From NCBI RefSeq assembly GCF_050947335.1, contig NC_134997.1, forward strand, positions 9,114,001-9,178,000: 64,000 bases of DNA, written 5' to 3'. Source of the stretch: Megachile rotundata (lineage: Eukaryota; Arthropoda; Insecta; Hymenoptera; Megachilidae). Each line of letters starts with the position of its first letter. Position 1 is the stretch's first letter. The notes below the pieces were generated by a model that was given only the letters and a program-made list of their open reading frames with translations, was not told the origin of the DNA and ran no database searches. A program made the position numbers and the translations under genes. Of this stretch, positions 27,501 through 38,519 are shown piece by piece.

Positions 27501-28129
27501 TTGTAAAGTTTTCAAAGTGCCAATCCAATCCCTCAAACTCTCTAGATTTACAAAGTCACTCCACAATTACCCAAACTCCCAAAATTCCCTAAGTCCCACC
27601 CCAATCCCTCCAACTCTCAAGATTCCCAAAGTCCCAACCCAGTCCTTCAAATTCCCAAAATTCTCAAAGTCCCAACCCAGTCCCTCAAACTCCCAAAATT
27701 CCCAAAGTCCCACCCCAGTTCCTCCAACTCTCAAGATTCCCAAAGTCCCACCTCAATTCCCCAAATTTCCAAAATTCCCAAAGTCCCAACCCAGTCCCTC
27801 AAATTCCCAAAATTCCCAAAGTCCCAACCCAGTCCCTCAAACTCCCAAAATTCCCAAAGTCCATCCCCAATTCCCCAAATTTCCCAAAGTCCCAACCCAG
27901 TCCTTCAAATTCCCAAGATTCCCAAAGTCCCAACCCAATCCCCCAAACTCCCAAGATTCCCAAAGTCCCACCCCAGTTCCTCAAACTCCCAAAATTCCCA
28001 AAGTCACAATCCAAAAATTTTCAACCTTATTTCTGCTTCAGGAACAAGCTGAGGTCCTGCACCGACTTCGAAGCGATCCCCAGCGTAGACTTATTCGCCT
28101 GGGCGGAAAGGGCCAAGGCCTACCGTTGA
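18561..28129 (+). CDS. Animal heme-peroxidase-family protein lacking heme ligands (gene 1, 12 coding exons, 759 aa)
   Basis: Exons: 18561-18693, 19218-19521, 20305-20522, 23832-24008, 24681-24877, 25276-25459, 25705-26047, 26124-26280, 26630-26803, 26952-27150, 27322-27427, 28042-28129. All introns are GT-AG and all phases agree. Residues 4-20 are hydrophobic (signal peptide or anchor); about 45-218 are a prodomain; the peroxidase domain follows, with YRSIDGTCNN, CMNYVRS, LDGSAIYGS, HTVWHREHNRIA and QRGRDHGLPGYN. The family normally oxidises substrates with H2O2 on a covalently held heme. Against myeloperoxidase, Asp94 is Ala266, distal His95 is Asn267, Glu242 is Thr411 and proximal His336 is Thr511. 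The distal Arg (R408) and a calcium loop (D268; S348, F350, D352, S354) remain. No stop or frameshift interrupts it. Peroxidase activity is therefore unlikely (inference); a secreted structural or binding role is possible. The start could lie further upstream (see 7230-7311). Confidence 0.92.
19010..19140. repeat. Short degenerate repeat in intron 1 of gene 1
   Basis: AACAAAAATTTTCTC-type words recur three to four times at about 40-50 bp. Probably without function. Confidence 0.6.
19765..19900. repeat. AATAAAGTCTAATAAATAAC repeat in intron 2 of gene 1
   Basis: Four to five degenerate copies of a roughly 30-bp unit within the intron. Confidence 0.7.
20523..22009. other. Left part of intron 3 of gene 1
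   Basis: No exon is recognised. A 1.5-kb stretch of unique sequence precedes the tandem array in the same intron. Confidence 0.5.
22010..23040. repeat. C-rich array in intron 3, 24-26-bp units on the right
   Basis: The left half is loose 8-bp words (CAAATCCC, CAAATGTC). From about 22,500 it becomes units of about 26 bp of the form CCCCAAATGAGTCCTAGACC followed by TAGAAT, roughly 18 copies. C-rich side lies on the coding strand of gene 1. Confidence 0.92.
23832..24008 (+). CDS. Gene 1 coding exon 4: altered distal heme site
   Basis: Enters in phase 1 after YFDG and leaves with one base of the next codon. It reads VMQWGQFIANDMSYTP where the family normally has WGQ-x-x-x-HD: Ala266 replaces the heme-linking Asp and Asn267 the distal His, while Asp268 (calcium ligand) stays. 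It has the same length (177 nt) and phases as the matching exon of gene 2 at 63320-63496. Confidence 0.93.
24060..24610. repeat. C-rich 8-bp array filling intron 4 of gene 1
   Basis: Clear 8-bp words (AAATCCTC, AAACCCTC, AAACCCCT, AAATCTTC) follow one another and occupy most of the 672-bp intron, stopping about 70 bp before the acceptor. Confidence 0.93.
25276..25459 (+). CDS. Gene 1 coding exon 6: calcium-binding loop
   Basis: Begins in phase 0 with MNQASHFLDGSAIYGS, the family's calcium-loop signature (S/T-x-F-x-D-x-S), here intact with Ser in the first place. Ends at a phase-1 glycine that opens the GDHR motif of the next exon. Confidence 0.93.
25705..26047 (+). CDS. Gene 1 coding exon 7: arginine kept, heme-ester Glu and proximal His lost
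   Basis: GDHRVNTYPQL keeps the distal Arg (408) but has Thr411 where the Arg-x-x-Glu pair normally supplies the ester-linked Glu. Near its end ALKFMTSLMQGKI stands where the family has the AFRFGHSL-type motif: Thr511 replaces the proximal His, Met510 the Gly before it, and Lys508 the Arg. Confidence 0.93.
26300..26540. repeat. Short C-rich degenerate array in intron 8 of gene 1
   Basis: Loose words such as TTCTAATTTCTCAAA and CTACATCCTCCAC, a weaker version of the neighbouring arrays. Confidence 0.6.
27480..28025. repeat. C-rich array in intron 11 of gene 1
   Basis: CCCAAAGTCCCAACCCAGTC and CCTCAAACTCCCAAAATT words alternate, about 36-38 bp per pair, and fill most of the 614-bp intron, ending about 16 bp before the acceptor. 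Confidence 0.93.
28042..28129 (+). CDS. Gene 1 last coding exon
   Basis: Acceptor TTCTGCTTCAG; completes a Gly codon begun upstream and ends FAWAERAKAYR then TGA at 28127-28129. A frame that reads straight through intron 11 into this region is out of register and spurious. Confidence 0.9.
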
Positions 28130-28294
28130 TACTCCCCTTTAATTGGCTGGTCACATTGTCGCATCGATTTGCCCGAGTCGCAGGACGGGCGTGACAGGGG
28201 GTACAGTAAGACGACAAAATATTAAAAATCTCAAGAACGTCGACGATCGACTCGAATCGAGCCGACTCCAAAGTATCGTCGACGTGATATTAGC

Positions 28295-28300
28295 AATAAA
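28295..28300 (+). terminator. Candidate poly(A) signal of gene 1
   Basis: AATAAA lies about 165 bp after the stop codon. It is the first canonical signal downstream, in DNA of higher GC than the flanks. A longer 3' UTR is possible. Confidence 0.5.
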
Positions 28301-28319
28301 CTGAAACGAAGAATCTGAA

Positions 28320-30780
28320 GGTTCGCGTATAAAGAACCGCGTGTAAGCATGGCACGGACGAAGGGTTTTAAACAAAGGGAGGGCAACACGTGCCCTACGC
28401 GACAAGAAACGAGCAAGGTGCAGCCGTAAACTAGTGACTAGTCGATTAATTCAGCACGCCACGGGGCTGTGCGATAAAGGAACAAAATGGCGGCCGGACA
28501 CGGGACAAAATGGTGTATCGCGATGGCCGCGGAGTGACAATTTAAACCCCGTGAAAAGTCGTTTTAGATGTAGTTTAGGAATAGCGTGGAGAACTGTCTA
28601 TTTACAATGTTGGCTAGGAGTTTGGAACCACTTGAAGTTTCATTTCTGTAATATTACTTTAAAAGGTAGCAACAATTATGTACAGCTTTTTATGTATATT
28701 CACAATAATTTATCTTTGCATTGTTCACAATAATTTGTCTTTTCGAACTTTTGTATTCATGTTACTCAGAATAATCTTTGATTGCTTCTTTGACATTGGT
28801 TCTAGAGATAACTTCTAACCTCTAACCTCAAGATTTTACCAATGATTTAGAACTTGTTTGAACCCTGTATTGTTATTGTGATTCTTTAAAAAAGGCCAAA
28901 TGATTTTATTCAACTATTTTGAATCCTGTACTGTCTTATAATTCTCTAAAAATTTCCTTCGGCTACTGAAAAGTGTACATCATTTAGGTTTAAGAGTATT
29001 TAGAATTCAGAAAATATAAAAATAGAAGAATAACATTTCTATCTCTCTGCAGACTTAACCAAAAAGTTTCATTTCAACAGAGATTAACAAGTGATTTCAA
29101 ACTTTTGGACAGTAAAGCATGTGAGAATGAGCGTACCAGAGAAATTTGATTCTAGATTACGCTAATCCTTTAATGTTACGCTTAGAATATGTTTTTGTTC
29201 AGAGCGTTCATAAGATCATGCTGCCTGGAGAAAATCCACGTATTGATTCATTTGTTTGTTTTTCTTTAATTATTCAGTGAGTTAAAGTGCAACTTCTTAA
29301 CTTTTTATTTTATTTTTATTTTGAGTTCAAGCTCGTGGCAATGTGCGAGATGGACATTGATACTGCCACTAAAAAGAGATTTGAAGGAGTCAGATTGGAT
29401 TTTTCTTTTTGAAAATATATGTTTAAGGCGCATGATATTTTGGATGCTCCGTGAAATGTACCTATGAAGCGTGTGAATGAGAATCCATGTTTAAATCATT
29501 AATCCATTAGGGTCTTTGTTTTTTTCACTTTGTGACATTGACAGCGATACAATCATGGAAAATATGCTCTTCTTCAGTAACTAGTGATTGTGCTAACGCA
29601 TCAACATTGATCTTTGAAATCAACATTGATCTTAATTTGTTGATCACTTTGAATTTTTGGTTTAACAGATGACTTATGAAGCAGTGATGGACAAATTATA
29701 ATATGCAAATACAAAATTTCTAAATTTCTACATATTTAAATTTCTAGACTTGGAAATTTAAAGACTGCAAAATTTGGAAATTTCAACTTTCTATTAATTT
29801 AAACTTGTTATTTCAAAATTTAGAAATATGAAATTTTTATGTTCCCAAATTTTTAAATTCTTACGTACCTAAATTCTTAAATTCTGAAACTCTTAAAGTC
29901 TTGAATACCTAAATTCTTAACCTCAAAAATTCAAAATCTGCATAAAAAGACAGAGAAGAATATGACCCGTATGGATTAACGAAATTAATTAAGAGAGAAT
30001 TATATTGTAAAATTGTCTTGATTTCATCAAGCGAAGTACGCCATTATGAAAACGATTCGAAGCGATGCACGAAGAAATGCAACGAGAAAGAGTGAGTTCC
30101 GAGAAAGTAAAAATCAAAGAGGTCTGAAAGAGCAATAAATTTCGAAGAAATAATCGATATTGTAACAGAGATAAACTGCTGGATTAAAAAATTTTCTTCA
30201 ACAATTTTGTAAATACTTTTCTATAAATTAAATTAAAAACAGCAATACAAATATTTTTTTAGACCATTAATACTCTAAAAAACATGACTGTGACAATTAG
30301 ATTATAGGTTATTTTTATATCGTTCAATTATAGTAAAAAATTATTAAATGTGCAGGTCTCGAAATTGTTGAATATCGATTGTTAAACGATAAAACAGAAT
30401 AACGGCTCTCAATTCTCAGCTGCCATTCGAAATTACAGAATGTCGAAACTCGCGTAAATTTAGAAATTATTTGTTGTTTCGTTTACACTCGAGATTAATT
30501 CAAACGAAATTCTGCTGTGCTCGCATTGTTTTGTATGACTGCACGAAACAACGTTTAGGAGTATATGGAGTATGACTGATTAGTTCTTAAGGGAGATATA
30601 CTGTTGAGCGTTTTGTATGCGAATTAGGATTACTTGTACTTATGAAGGTCAACGAGCCCACGCGTTAAAACCAAATGACGGGCTCATATATCGGACTTAG
30701 AGAATAAAGAAGATAATACGAAGAAATTCATGTTTTTTATTTTTACTTACCTTTGACAGCACTCCATTTTATCCACGTAT
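28320..30780. other. Downstream of gene 1, no gene seen
   Basis: GC-richer up to about 28.6 kb (possible extended 3' UTR), then AT-rich sequence with a short patch of AAATTTCT/GGAAATTT words at 29.7-29.95 kb. No exon or RNA gene is recognised. Confidence 0.4.
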
Positions 30781-31184
30781 AGGGTGTCTGGTAATTAGTG
30801 TAGGTCCAATGGAGGGTAGTTGATGTGATTTTGGATAAGATTTCACTTTGCAAACATGGGTTTGAAACTTCACTTTTAAATTATTAACAAAAAAACACGG
30901 ACCACACGCGCACAGCCGCCATAGTCGGCGCTGTCGTTCCCGCGACTGCGCGCGCAGCCATTAGGCGCGAAACTGTCGCTCCCGCGTCTGCGCGCGCAGC
31001 CAACAGCTTTAAAGCTGTCGCTCCCGCGTCTGCGCGCGCATCATTCTCGCGCTCTGATTGGTCCGCGATTTTCCTTAATAATTCGAAAACGCAGCTTCAA
31101 ATAAAATTTTTGTAAAGGGAAATTTTATTCAGAGTCACGTTAGCTACCTCCCATTTCAGGGTCGTACACTAATTAGATAACTTA
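30781..31184. mobile_element. TIR element (MITE-like) with CpG-rich 42-bp tandem core
   Basis: The left arm (AGGGTGTCTGGTAATTAGTG at 30781, to about 30890) and the reverse complement of the right arm (about 31074-31184) align for roughly 105 bp at about 70% identity, sharing TAATTAGTGTA at the tips. The core holds three units at 30931, 30973 and 31015 (exact 42-bp steps) with TGCGCGCGCA and CTGTCGCTCCCGCG. No open frame is present, so it would be non-autonomous. Confidence 0.75.
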
Positions 31185-31224
31185 TATACTTATTCAATAG
31201 TAGTAGATACAGATTCTTATTATT

Positions 31225-31360
31225 AATATACAATGTCAATATATAATATAATGTTAATATATGCTATAATGTTAATATACAATATAATGTTTATATATAA
31301 TATAATGTTAATATATAATATAATGTTTATATACAATATAATGTTTATACATAATTTAAT
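31225..31360. repeat. AT-rich ATAATATAATGTTAATAT repeat
   Basis: About six degenerate units of 20-24 bp; the open frame over it is an Ile/Tyr/Met repeat artefact. Confidence 0.8.
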
Positions 31361-33129
31361 GTTAACAAATGCTTACACAATTTCAAAATTACATAAAATT
31401 CGTCCACAACAATTACTAAAATTTATACTGCACAGTTTTCACGTCACTGCAGGAAAGAAAGTAAAATTTTTCTCGCAAAAAGATACAGTTTAAAACAGCA
31501 TACGTTTAATTGATCAGAGGTTAAAAAGTGCGTAAAATTTCTTTGGAAGAAATACCTGGAAGTGCGTTTCGTTTCATTGGTAAAAAGTCGAACTCTTAAG
31601 GAATCGACGATTGAGTACCAACTGACAGTTACAGGTGAGAGAAAGTTTGAAGAAAAGAAGCGTAATGATACGACCTCGAGCAATCGATGGATGATAGACA
31701 TACTGACGAATGTACTGATCCATCAAAATATCGCTGGGAAGATTACCGTTTATTATACTCCAGGAAATTTAGGTCGGGAAAATTAGTGGCGAAGAAAGTA
31801 CATCTTTTGGGTATTTAAGGAGAGAGGATTTTTGGCAGTGATATTACAGTTATGGGTTTTCATCTTCGTTAAAGAATTTTTGTCGATTGATCAAAGGACG
31901 TAGGGTTATTTTAAGCTGGTTAATAAAATAGAATTAGTGTAAACAATTTCAGCCTGTGCAATTTGCATTAATATTTAAATAAATATTCTAAAATTTGTTT
32001 AAGAATGAAATTAAAAGAGCTGAAGGATTACCTTATCAATTTTTTAAAATTACATATTGTAAAATGAAACTTTTATTGAAACCTTCATTCCACTGTACAT
32101 TGTAAAATCCATTAACATGTTATACATATGTGTAATATAATATGAGTGTAAAATGATACGTATTGTGAGAATATAATATGAGAATATTATTAATGCAAGC
32201 AATATATATGACTATTAAAGTTATATCCTTAATATCAGTTTTCAAAAATAAAATTATGAATGCACAGTGAATTTTTATGATCACGGAAATAAACTAATTT
32301 ATTCTGAATTAGTAAACAGTATAAATGGTTAATAATTCGAGGTGTATGTGATGTTATATGAAACAGTAAACGTTCTTCTCTGCCTATTTCCGTTTATTTT
32401 CACCAGAAGGAAACAAGTTCTAATTGTAAAATCTTGCATATTTACAGCTGCAAATTTGCAGCACAGAAAGTAGCAACTTAATAAATATCTGATTTTCGTG
32501 TTGCGTATCGAGCACGAGATCTAAACACCAAATCACATCTACATATAATCTACATGATACTCGAAAAAAGACCATAAAAACCTGAAACTTCCCATCGTTA
32601 AATAGATTAAAATTAACAAATAAAAGTAAAAGTCAAAGTAAAAGTGAATAAATAAACAAACGAAAGTCGCAGTGAATAAATAAACAGAAGTCAAAGCAAA
32701 AAAAAAGTAAAGTTTGTTAAAAAAAATCTCTTAAGCATTAAATTTGTTAATTTATTAAACAAAGCTGTTAATACGTAGGTTTGTAATGATTCATGAGTTG
32801 ATTCAATTACGTAAGACAATTATATAAATCAATTAAAGCTTGAAAACAAAAACAGAAAGGAATCAAAGGATCCTTGAGAGAGGCTGCGTTGAAAGGAAAC
32901 GGTAAATAGAGAAACTGATTGAGAATGACGCATAATAGTGCGGAACTAAACGTGACACGCACAAACATCTCATTAAAAGAAGAAATCGCGGTGATGTATT
33001 TTGTTCTGGATGGAAATGTTGCTTATTGCTCTTGGAACGAAGCTGTGCTACGCTGAAAACATGTTGATTCACTTTTATCAGAAAATTTATTGCGCTGGAA
33101 GATGTAGAGGATAAAGAAAACTGTGACCT
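31361..33129. other. No supported gene
   Basis: AT-rich sequence. Patches of AAAGTAAAAGTCAAAG (32.6-32.7 kb) occur; nothing else is recognised. Confidence 0.4.
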
Positions 33130-34255
33130 TGAATATGAAGATTTGGGAAATATTGGAATTTGGGGAATTTTAAGATTTGGGGAAAATTGGTATTTGGGAA
33201 TTTTAGGGTTCGGGAAACTTTACAATTTGGGGAAATTTGAGATTAAGGATCTTTGGAATTTGGGGAATTTGGAGATTTGGAAATGTTGGGATTAGGGGAA
33301 TTTTGGAATTTAGGGAATTATGGGAGTTGGGACATTTTAGGATTTGGGGAAATTTGAGATTTCGAAGCTTTGGAATTTGGGGAAATTTAGTATTTGGGAC
33401 TTGTGGACTTTGAAGAATTTTAGGATATGGGAAGATTTGAGAATTGGGAACTTTGGAATTTGGGGAATTTTGAGATTTGGAAATGTTGGGATTAGGGAAA
33501 TTTTGGAATTTAGGGAATTATGGGAGTTGGGACATTTTAGGATTTGGGGAAATTTGGAAATATTGGGACTAGGAGAATTTTAGAATTTAGGGAATTTTAC
33601 GACTTGGGAAATTTTGAGATTTGGGAATTTTGTGATTTGGGAATTCTGGAAGTTGGGGAATTCTAGGAATTTGGAAATGATGGAACTAGGGGAATTTCGA
33701 AATTTGGGGAAATTTGAGATTTCGAAGCGTTGGAATTTGTGGAAATTTGAGATTTTGAAGCGTTGGAACTTGGGGAAATTTAGTATTTCGAACTTTTGGG
33801 AGTTGGCGAATTGTGAGAATTGGGATTTTCAGAGTTGGGGAATTTTGGAATTTGGAAATATTGGGACTAGGGGAATTGTCGAATTTAGGGAATTTTCGAA
33901 CTTGGGAAATTTTGAGATTTTGGAATTATGGGAGGTGGGGAATTTTGGGATTTGGAAATTTTGAGATTTGGGAATTATGGAAGTTGGGAAATTTTGGGAT
34001 TTGGAAATTTTGAGACTTGGAAACTATGGAATTTGGGGAATTTTGGGAATTTGGAAATAATGGAACTAGGGGAACTTCGGTATTTGGGAAAATTTGAGAT
34101 TTCTAAGCTTTGCAATTTAAGGAAATTTAGTATTTGGACATTTTGGGAGTTGGGGAATTTTGGAATTTGAAGAATTTGAGGAATTTGGGGAATTTTGAGA
34201 TTTGGTACCTTTTGAATTTGACAAAGTTTGAGTTCGTAAATTTTGGAATTCATGA
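33130..34255. repeat. G-rich degenerate array
   Basis: GGGGAATTTTGAGATTTGG-type words, mostly 16-17 bp, with larger duplicated blocks (for example GGAAATGTTGGGATTAGGG near 33,275 and 33,480). G-rich side on the + strand; several frames are open and meaningless. Confidence 0.9.
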
Positions 34256-36355
34256 TTTATTGTAATTTGCATGATATTCAGAACTATTAATTTTTATATG
34301 ATCTTCAATTATTATTCCATCGAATTAGATGAGATATGAATTTGATGCACGCATGCTAGAATTTATAGCATTCAATTCGGGTCATGATCGCCGTACCTTT
34401 ACAGGCCAGAATTTCGTAAACGTCTAGTTGACATTTAACTTCTGTTCTCAAGTGGAAGTACCATATCCCAGTTAACTTTTACTCCGTAGAATGTAGAAAC
34501 TGCATCGACAAACTCTGCTGTTAATTAACTACCAACTGTACTAATCCATCTTATCGCAATTTACATTATATAAACATTAAATTGAACCAAAAGCCTAAAA
34601 CAGCTCCTATAAAATAAAATAAAAGCTACAACTTTTCAATTTTAATTTAAAAATATAACAGTTACGATTAGGTTAGGTTAGGTTCAAGTAGACCTCATCT
34701 TCAAGACCTTACAATGTATATTTCAAAATTTACGTAATCTTTCAAAAAATTACATAAAATTAAACATCGATGGAAGATTAACAAAGTTAATGAAACTCAG
34801 AAACTGTCATAATGTGCAATATTTTAGTTCATGAATTCCGATCGCTTCGCGAATAAAAGAAAACATCAGATGCCCACCTGAATTACCTGGATAATATCCT
34901 AACTTGTTGTTTCAAGGGTTTTTCATATTACTCCACACTCAAGAGACTGAAATGTTAAAACAAAAAGACGCCTGGAAAAATATTTCTCTACAGTTCATTT
35001 ACGAATACAGTCACATGGAAGATATACGAAGAGTGGTCTTCGATAAAAACAATTTTATCACATTTTTTTATTTTGAGCGATAAATGTGTAAGAGAGTATC
35101 TATTAATGGAAATGTATTGTTTAGTAACGAGTTCAAATAGAAACTTTTATGTATGAAAAGAATGTTAAAGGAACGCTTCTCATTGGGAGCCATCTTGGTG
35201 TTCTGAAGTTGTACCTCAAAATGGCGGCTGTTCTTTTATAATGAAAAATTTCTGTTTCCATCAAGCATAATAATTTTACTAGTTTTACTATTTTATTATT
35301 TTTGCTATTTTACTATTTTTATTTTATTATTTATTATTTTACTATTATTCTATATTTTCATACAAATTATTCGTGAAATTTTATTATATTTTTTTACGAG
35401 CTACATTCTTTTCTGCAAGATGTATTTTGCAGATCACAGATTAGACTGTCTCCTTCAAAATTCATTCACTCGTAGATGAGATCAGATTACTATTCAAAAT
35501 GTACGATTTCTATTTTTAGTTACGGTGAAAGTAAAATGGTTGCCAGGGGGATGAGTTACAACATTTTTCTTGCAAATTCTACATCTTTAATTCTCAAGTG
35601 ACCTGACAGTGAATGAGAAGTGAACGAAGACTCTCAAGGGTCAAGAGTAAGCACAAATTACTTCTAATATGACTTGTGAGACCTCCAGTGGAGGATTGAT
35701 ACGTTATATTTATCAAATATTAAAAAATACTTTTATATGCATTCGTTATGAAGTTTAAAAAAATTTTTGAAGTAAAATTGCAAAATGTAACTTTGTGGAA
35801 CTCTTAAGTACAGTCTGAAAAGTATCTCTAAAAAATACTTTGTTACTTCAAATTAAAATTTTTACTTGATTTTTTAATTTCTTCTTTTAAAATAGTAATG
35901 AGTAATATTTGAACATCTACTATCTCACCTAACCTAACCCTAAAATAAACAAAAACCGAAATGTACCAATCTTGCAGAGTTCCTAAAAATTCCCAAAAGA
36001 TGAAGTCTGAAGTATTTCTTAATGACCATTAAATATTTTCTTCGCATCGACAATATACAATCTGTAAACTCCTATTATAATTAGAATCCACAACGTCTTC
36101 GACCTTGGTAACCTTGTTTCACTTGCTAAGCAACTTCTTTATCGTCCATTCTTACGTATCGTTCAGTTCCTTCCGTGTCCTCCCGCACCCTACGTCACTA
36201 GGTGGTACGATATCTGAACCAGTGTCTATTCGTTGTGCGATTGTTCAAAGTATCGAAACTAATAGTCTGTTTGTACTACGAAAATATTTCGTTTAAGAGT
36301 GACGTTCAAATTTGGCAGTGTGACGGATTAGGTCAGAGATTATATCCTTCAGTCC
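34256..36355. other. No supported gene
   Basis: AT-rich sequence with one GATTAGGTTAGGTTAGGTT patch near 34,670 and a modest GC rise at 36.1-36.25 kb. No exon or RNA gene is recognised. Confidence 0.4.
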
Positions 36356-37835
36356 AAATAGTCACATCCCTAAATTCCTAAATACTCAGAACCCTAAAGG
36401 ACCAAATTCCTATGATTCTTAATTCTCAGTGCACCAAATCCACCAATTCCTAGTTCACTAAATTCCCACGTGAAAGCCCTAAAAATCTTGAATATTCTAA
36501 TTCCTATTTCCCTATCTTCCATCACCAAATCCCCAAATTCCCACATCCAAAGATCCTAATATTCTTGAGCCCAAATACTCACATCCCTAAATTCATAAAT
36601 ATTCAAATTCCTACATGGCCAAATTCCTATGATTCTTGATTCTCAGTGCACCAAATCCACCAATTCCTAGTTCACTAAATTCCCAAATTCCTACATGAAG
36701 GCTCTAAAAACCTTGAATATTCTAATTCCTATTTCCCTATCTTCCATCACCAAATCCCCAAATTCCTACATCCAAAGAACCTAATATTCTTGAGTCCAAA
36801 TACTCACATCCCTAAATTCTTATATACTCAAATCCCTAAAGGACCAAATTCCTATGATTTTTAATTCTCAGTGCACCAAATCCACCAATTCCTAGTTCAT
36901 CAAATCTCCAAATTCCCACATGAAGACCCCAAAAAACCTTGAATCCACAAATCCCCATGTCTCTACCTTGCATCACCAAATCCCCAAATTCCCACATGAA
37001 GACCCCACAAACCTTGAATCTTCTAATTCCCATTCCTCTATCTTCCATCACCAAATCCCCAAATTCCCACATGAAGACCCCACAAACCTTGAATCTTCTA
37101 ATTCCCATTCCTCTATCTTCCATCACCAAATCCCCCAATTCAAACACGAAGTCCCCAAAACCCTTGAATCTCCTAATCCCCATTTCCCTACCTTCTATCA
37201 CCAAATCCCCCAATCCCCAAAACCTTACAAATCCCAAAAATCCATCACCTAAGAATGCACCACATTTTCCTCAGTACCAGAGTGTTCCATCACCAAATCC
37301 CCCAATATCCAAATCCTCACAAATCTCAAAAACTTGCCAACCAAGAATGCACCAGATTTTCCTCAGTAACAGAGTATTCCATCACTAAATCCCCCAATAT
37401 CCAAAACCTCAAAACTCCCAAAAATCCATCACCTAAAAATGCACCACATTTTCCTCAGTAACAGAGTGTTCAATCACTAAATCCCCCAATATCCAAAACC
37501 TCACAAATCCCAAAAACTCGCCAACCAAGAATGCACCAGATTTTCCTCAGTAACAGAGTGTTCCATTACCAAATCCCCCATCTCCAGAACCTCACAAATC
37601 CCAAAAATTCATCACCTAATAATGCACCATATTTTCCACAGTAACAGAGTGTTCCATCACTAAATCCCCCAAAATCCAAAACCCCACAACTCCCAAAAAT
37701 CCATCACCTAAAAATGCACCACATTTTCCTCAGTAACAGAGTGTTCCATCACTAAATCCCCCAATATCCAAAACCTCACAAATCCCAAAAACTCGCCAAC
37801 CAAGAATGCACCACATTTTCTTCAGTAACTGAATC
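36356..37835. repeat. C-rich array with nested higher-order units
   Basis: Three organisations follow one another: blocks of about 240 bp (36.36-36.9 kb), units of about 75 bp with CCTTGAATCTTCTAATTCCC (36.9-37.2 kb), then about six units of roughly 91 bp marked by CAGTAACAGAGTGTTCC (37.28-37.74 kb). All are made of CAAATCCCC/CCAAATTCCC words. Confidence 0.92.
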
Positions 37836-38060
37836 TCCCGCCAATGCATCTCACTCCGTCCCTCTCCTCTAAAAACCTCAGTCGCAAGAAGACCGTCGCA
37901 AAAGAAATTGGTGAACAGTCAGGCGTGTGATCCTTTCTAAACGATGGAATTAATCGTTCGAATTGTATGCGGTTTAAAGACAAATCGGCCCGACCTTTTT
38001 TTCTCCACGCGGGGTACCTACCGACCCCGCGATACTACTTCTACACTTTCTCCCACCATT

Positions 38061-38096
38061 TATAAAGTTCGGTTCGTATCTGGCACTCGTTCAGTC
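38061..38096 (+). promoter_or_regulatory. Candidate TATA/Inr core promoter
   Basis: TATAAA at 38061-38066 is followed by TCAGTC at 38091-38096, which puts the initiator A about 32 bp from the TATA T, the classical arthropod spacing. It sits in a short GC-richer island between two arrays. It could serve gene 2 (first coding exon 16 kb downstream) or an unrecognised transcript. Confidence 0.5.
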
Positions 38097-38257
38097 GTCC
38101 TGGCAGCACGTGTTTGGAATATTGGCCGAGAAAACGGCAGGGTTCAGAGCACATGAAGTGACTTTGTTTGAAATTTGTTCGATTTGTGCGGCGAACGAGG
38201 CTCCACGAAGGGATAGCAAGTTCTGGTGCCACGGGAAACGGAAGTTCGAGCTAACCG
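38093..38257 (+). other. Candidate untranslated first exon
   Basis: GC-richer stretch from the Inr to a donor ACCG|GTGGGT at 38257/38258. No long frame begins here. Linking it to gene 2, whose coding exon 1 starts just after an acceptor at 54147-54149 and so needs an upstream exon, is inference only. Confidence 0.3.
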
Positions 38258-38519
38258 GTGGGTTAAATGTTCACCTACTTCACAATTACCACCTACTACG
38301 CGTTCTGGATCAGATTGTAGAAGTTTTATGGACCGGCTGTTTCTCGTGTGACGCTCGTGTCGGAATTCCGTTGATTGATGACTGAAGGTCGTGAAAGTTC
38401 AAGATTTTGATGGGTTGTTTTTTGGGATTTGTTGGAAAGATGAGGGGGTAGTTTTTAGTGGGTGTTTGATAGAGGGGTTTTTTGGGTAAGTGGGTTGGGT
38501 AGTTGAGGTTATTGGGCTT

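Noticed and set aside
27343..28194. 283-codon frame as a separate gene
   Set aside because: It runs through exon 11, intron 11 and exon 12 of gene 1 in the wrong frame; family-matching exons with GT-AG borders explain both ends.
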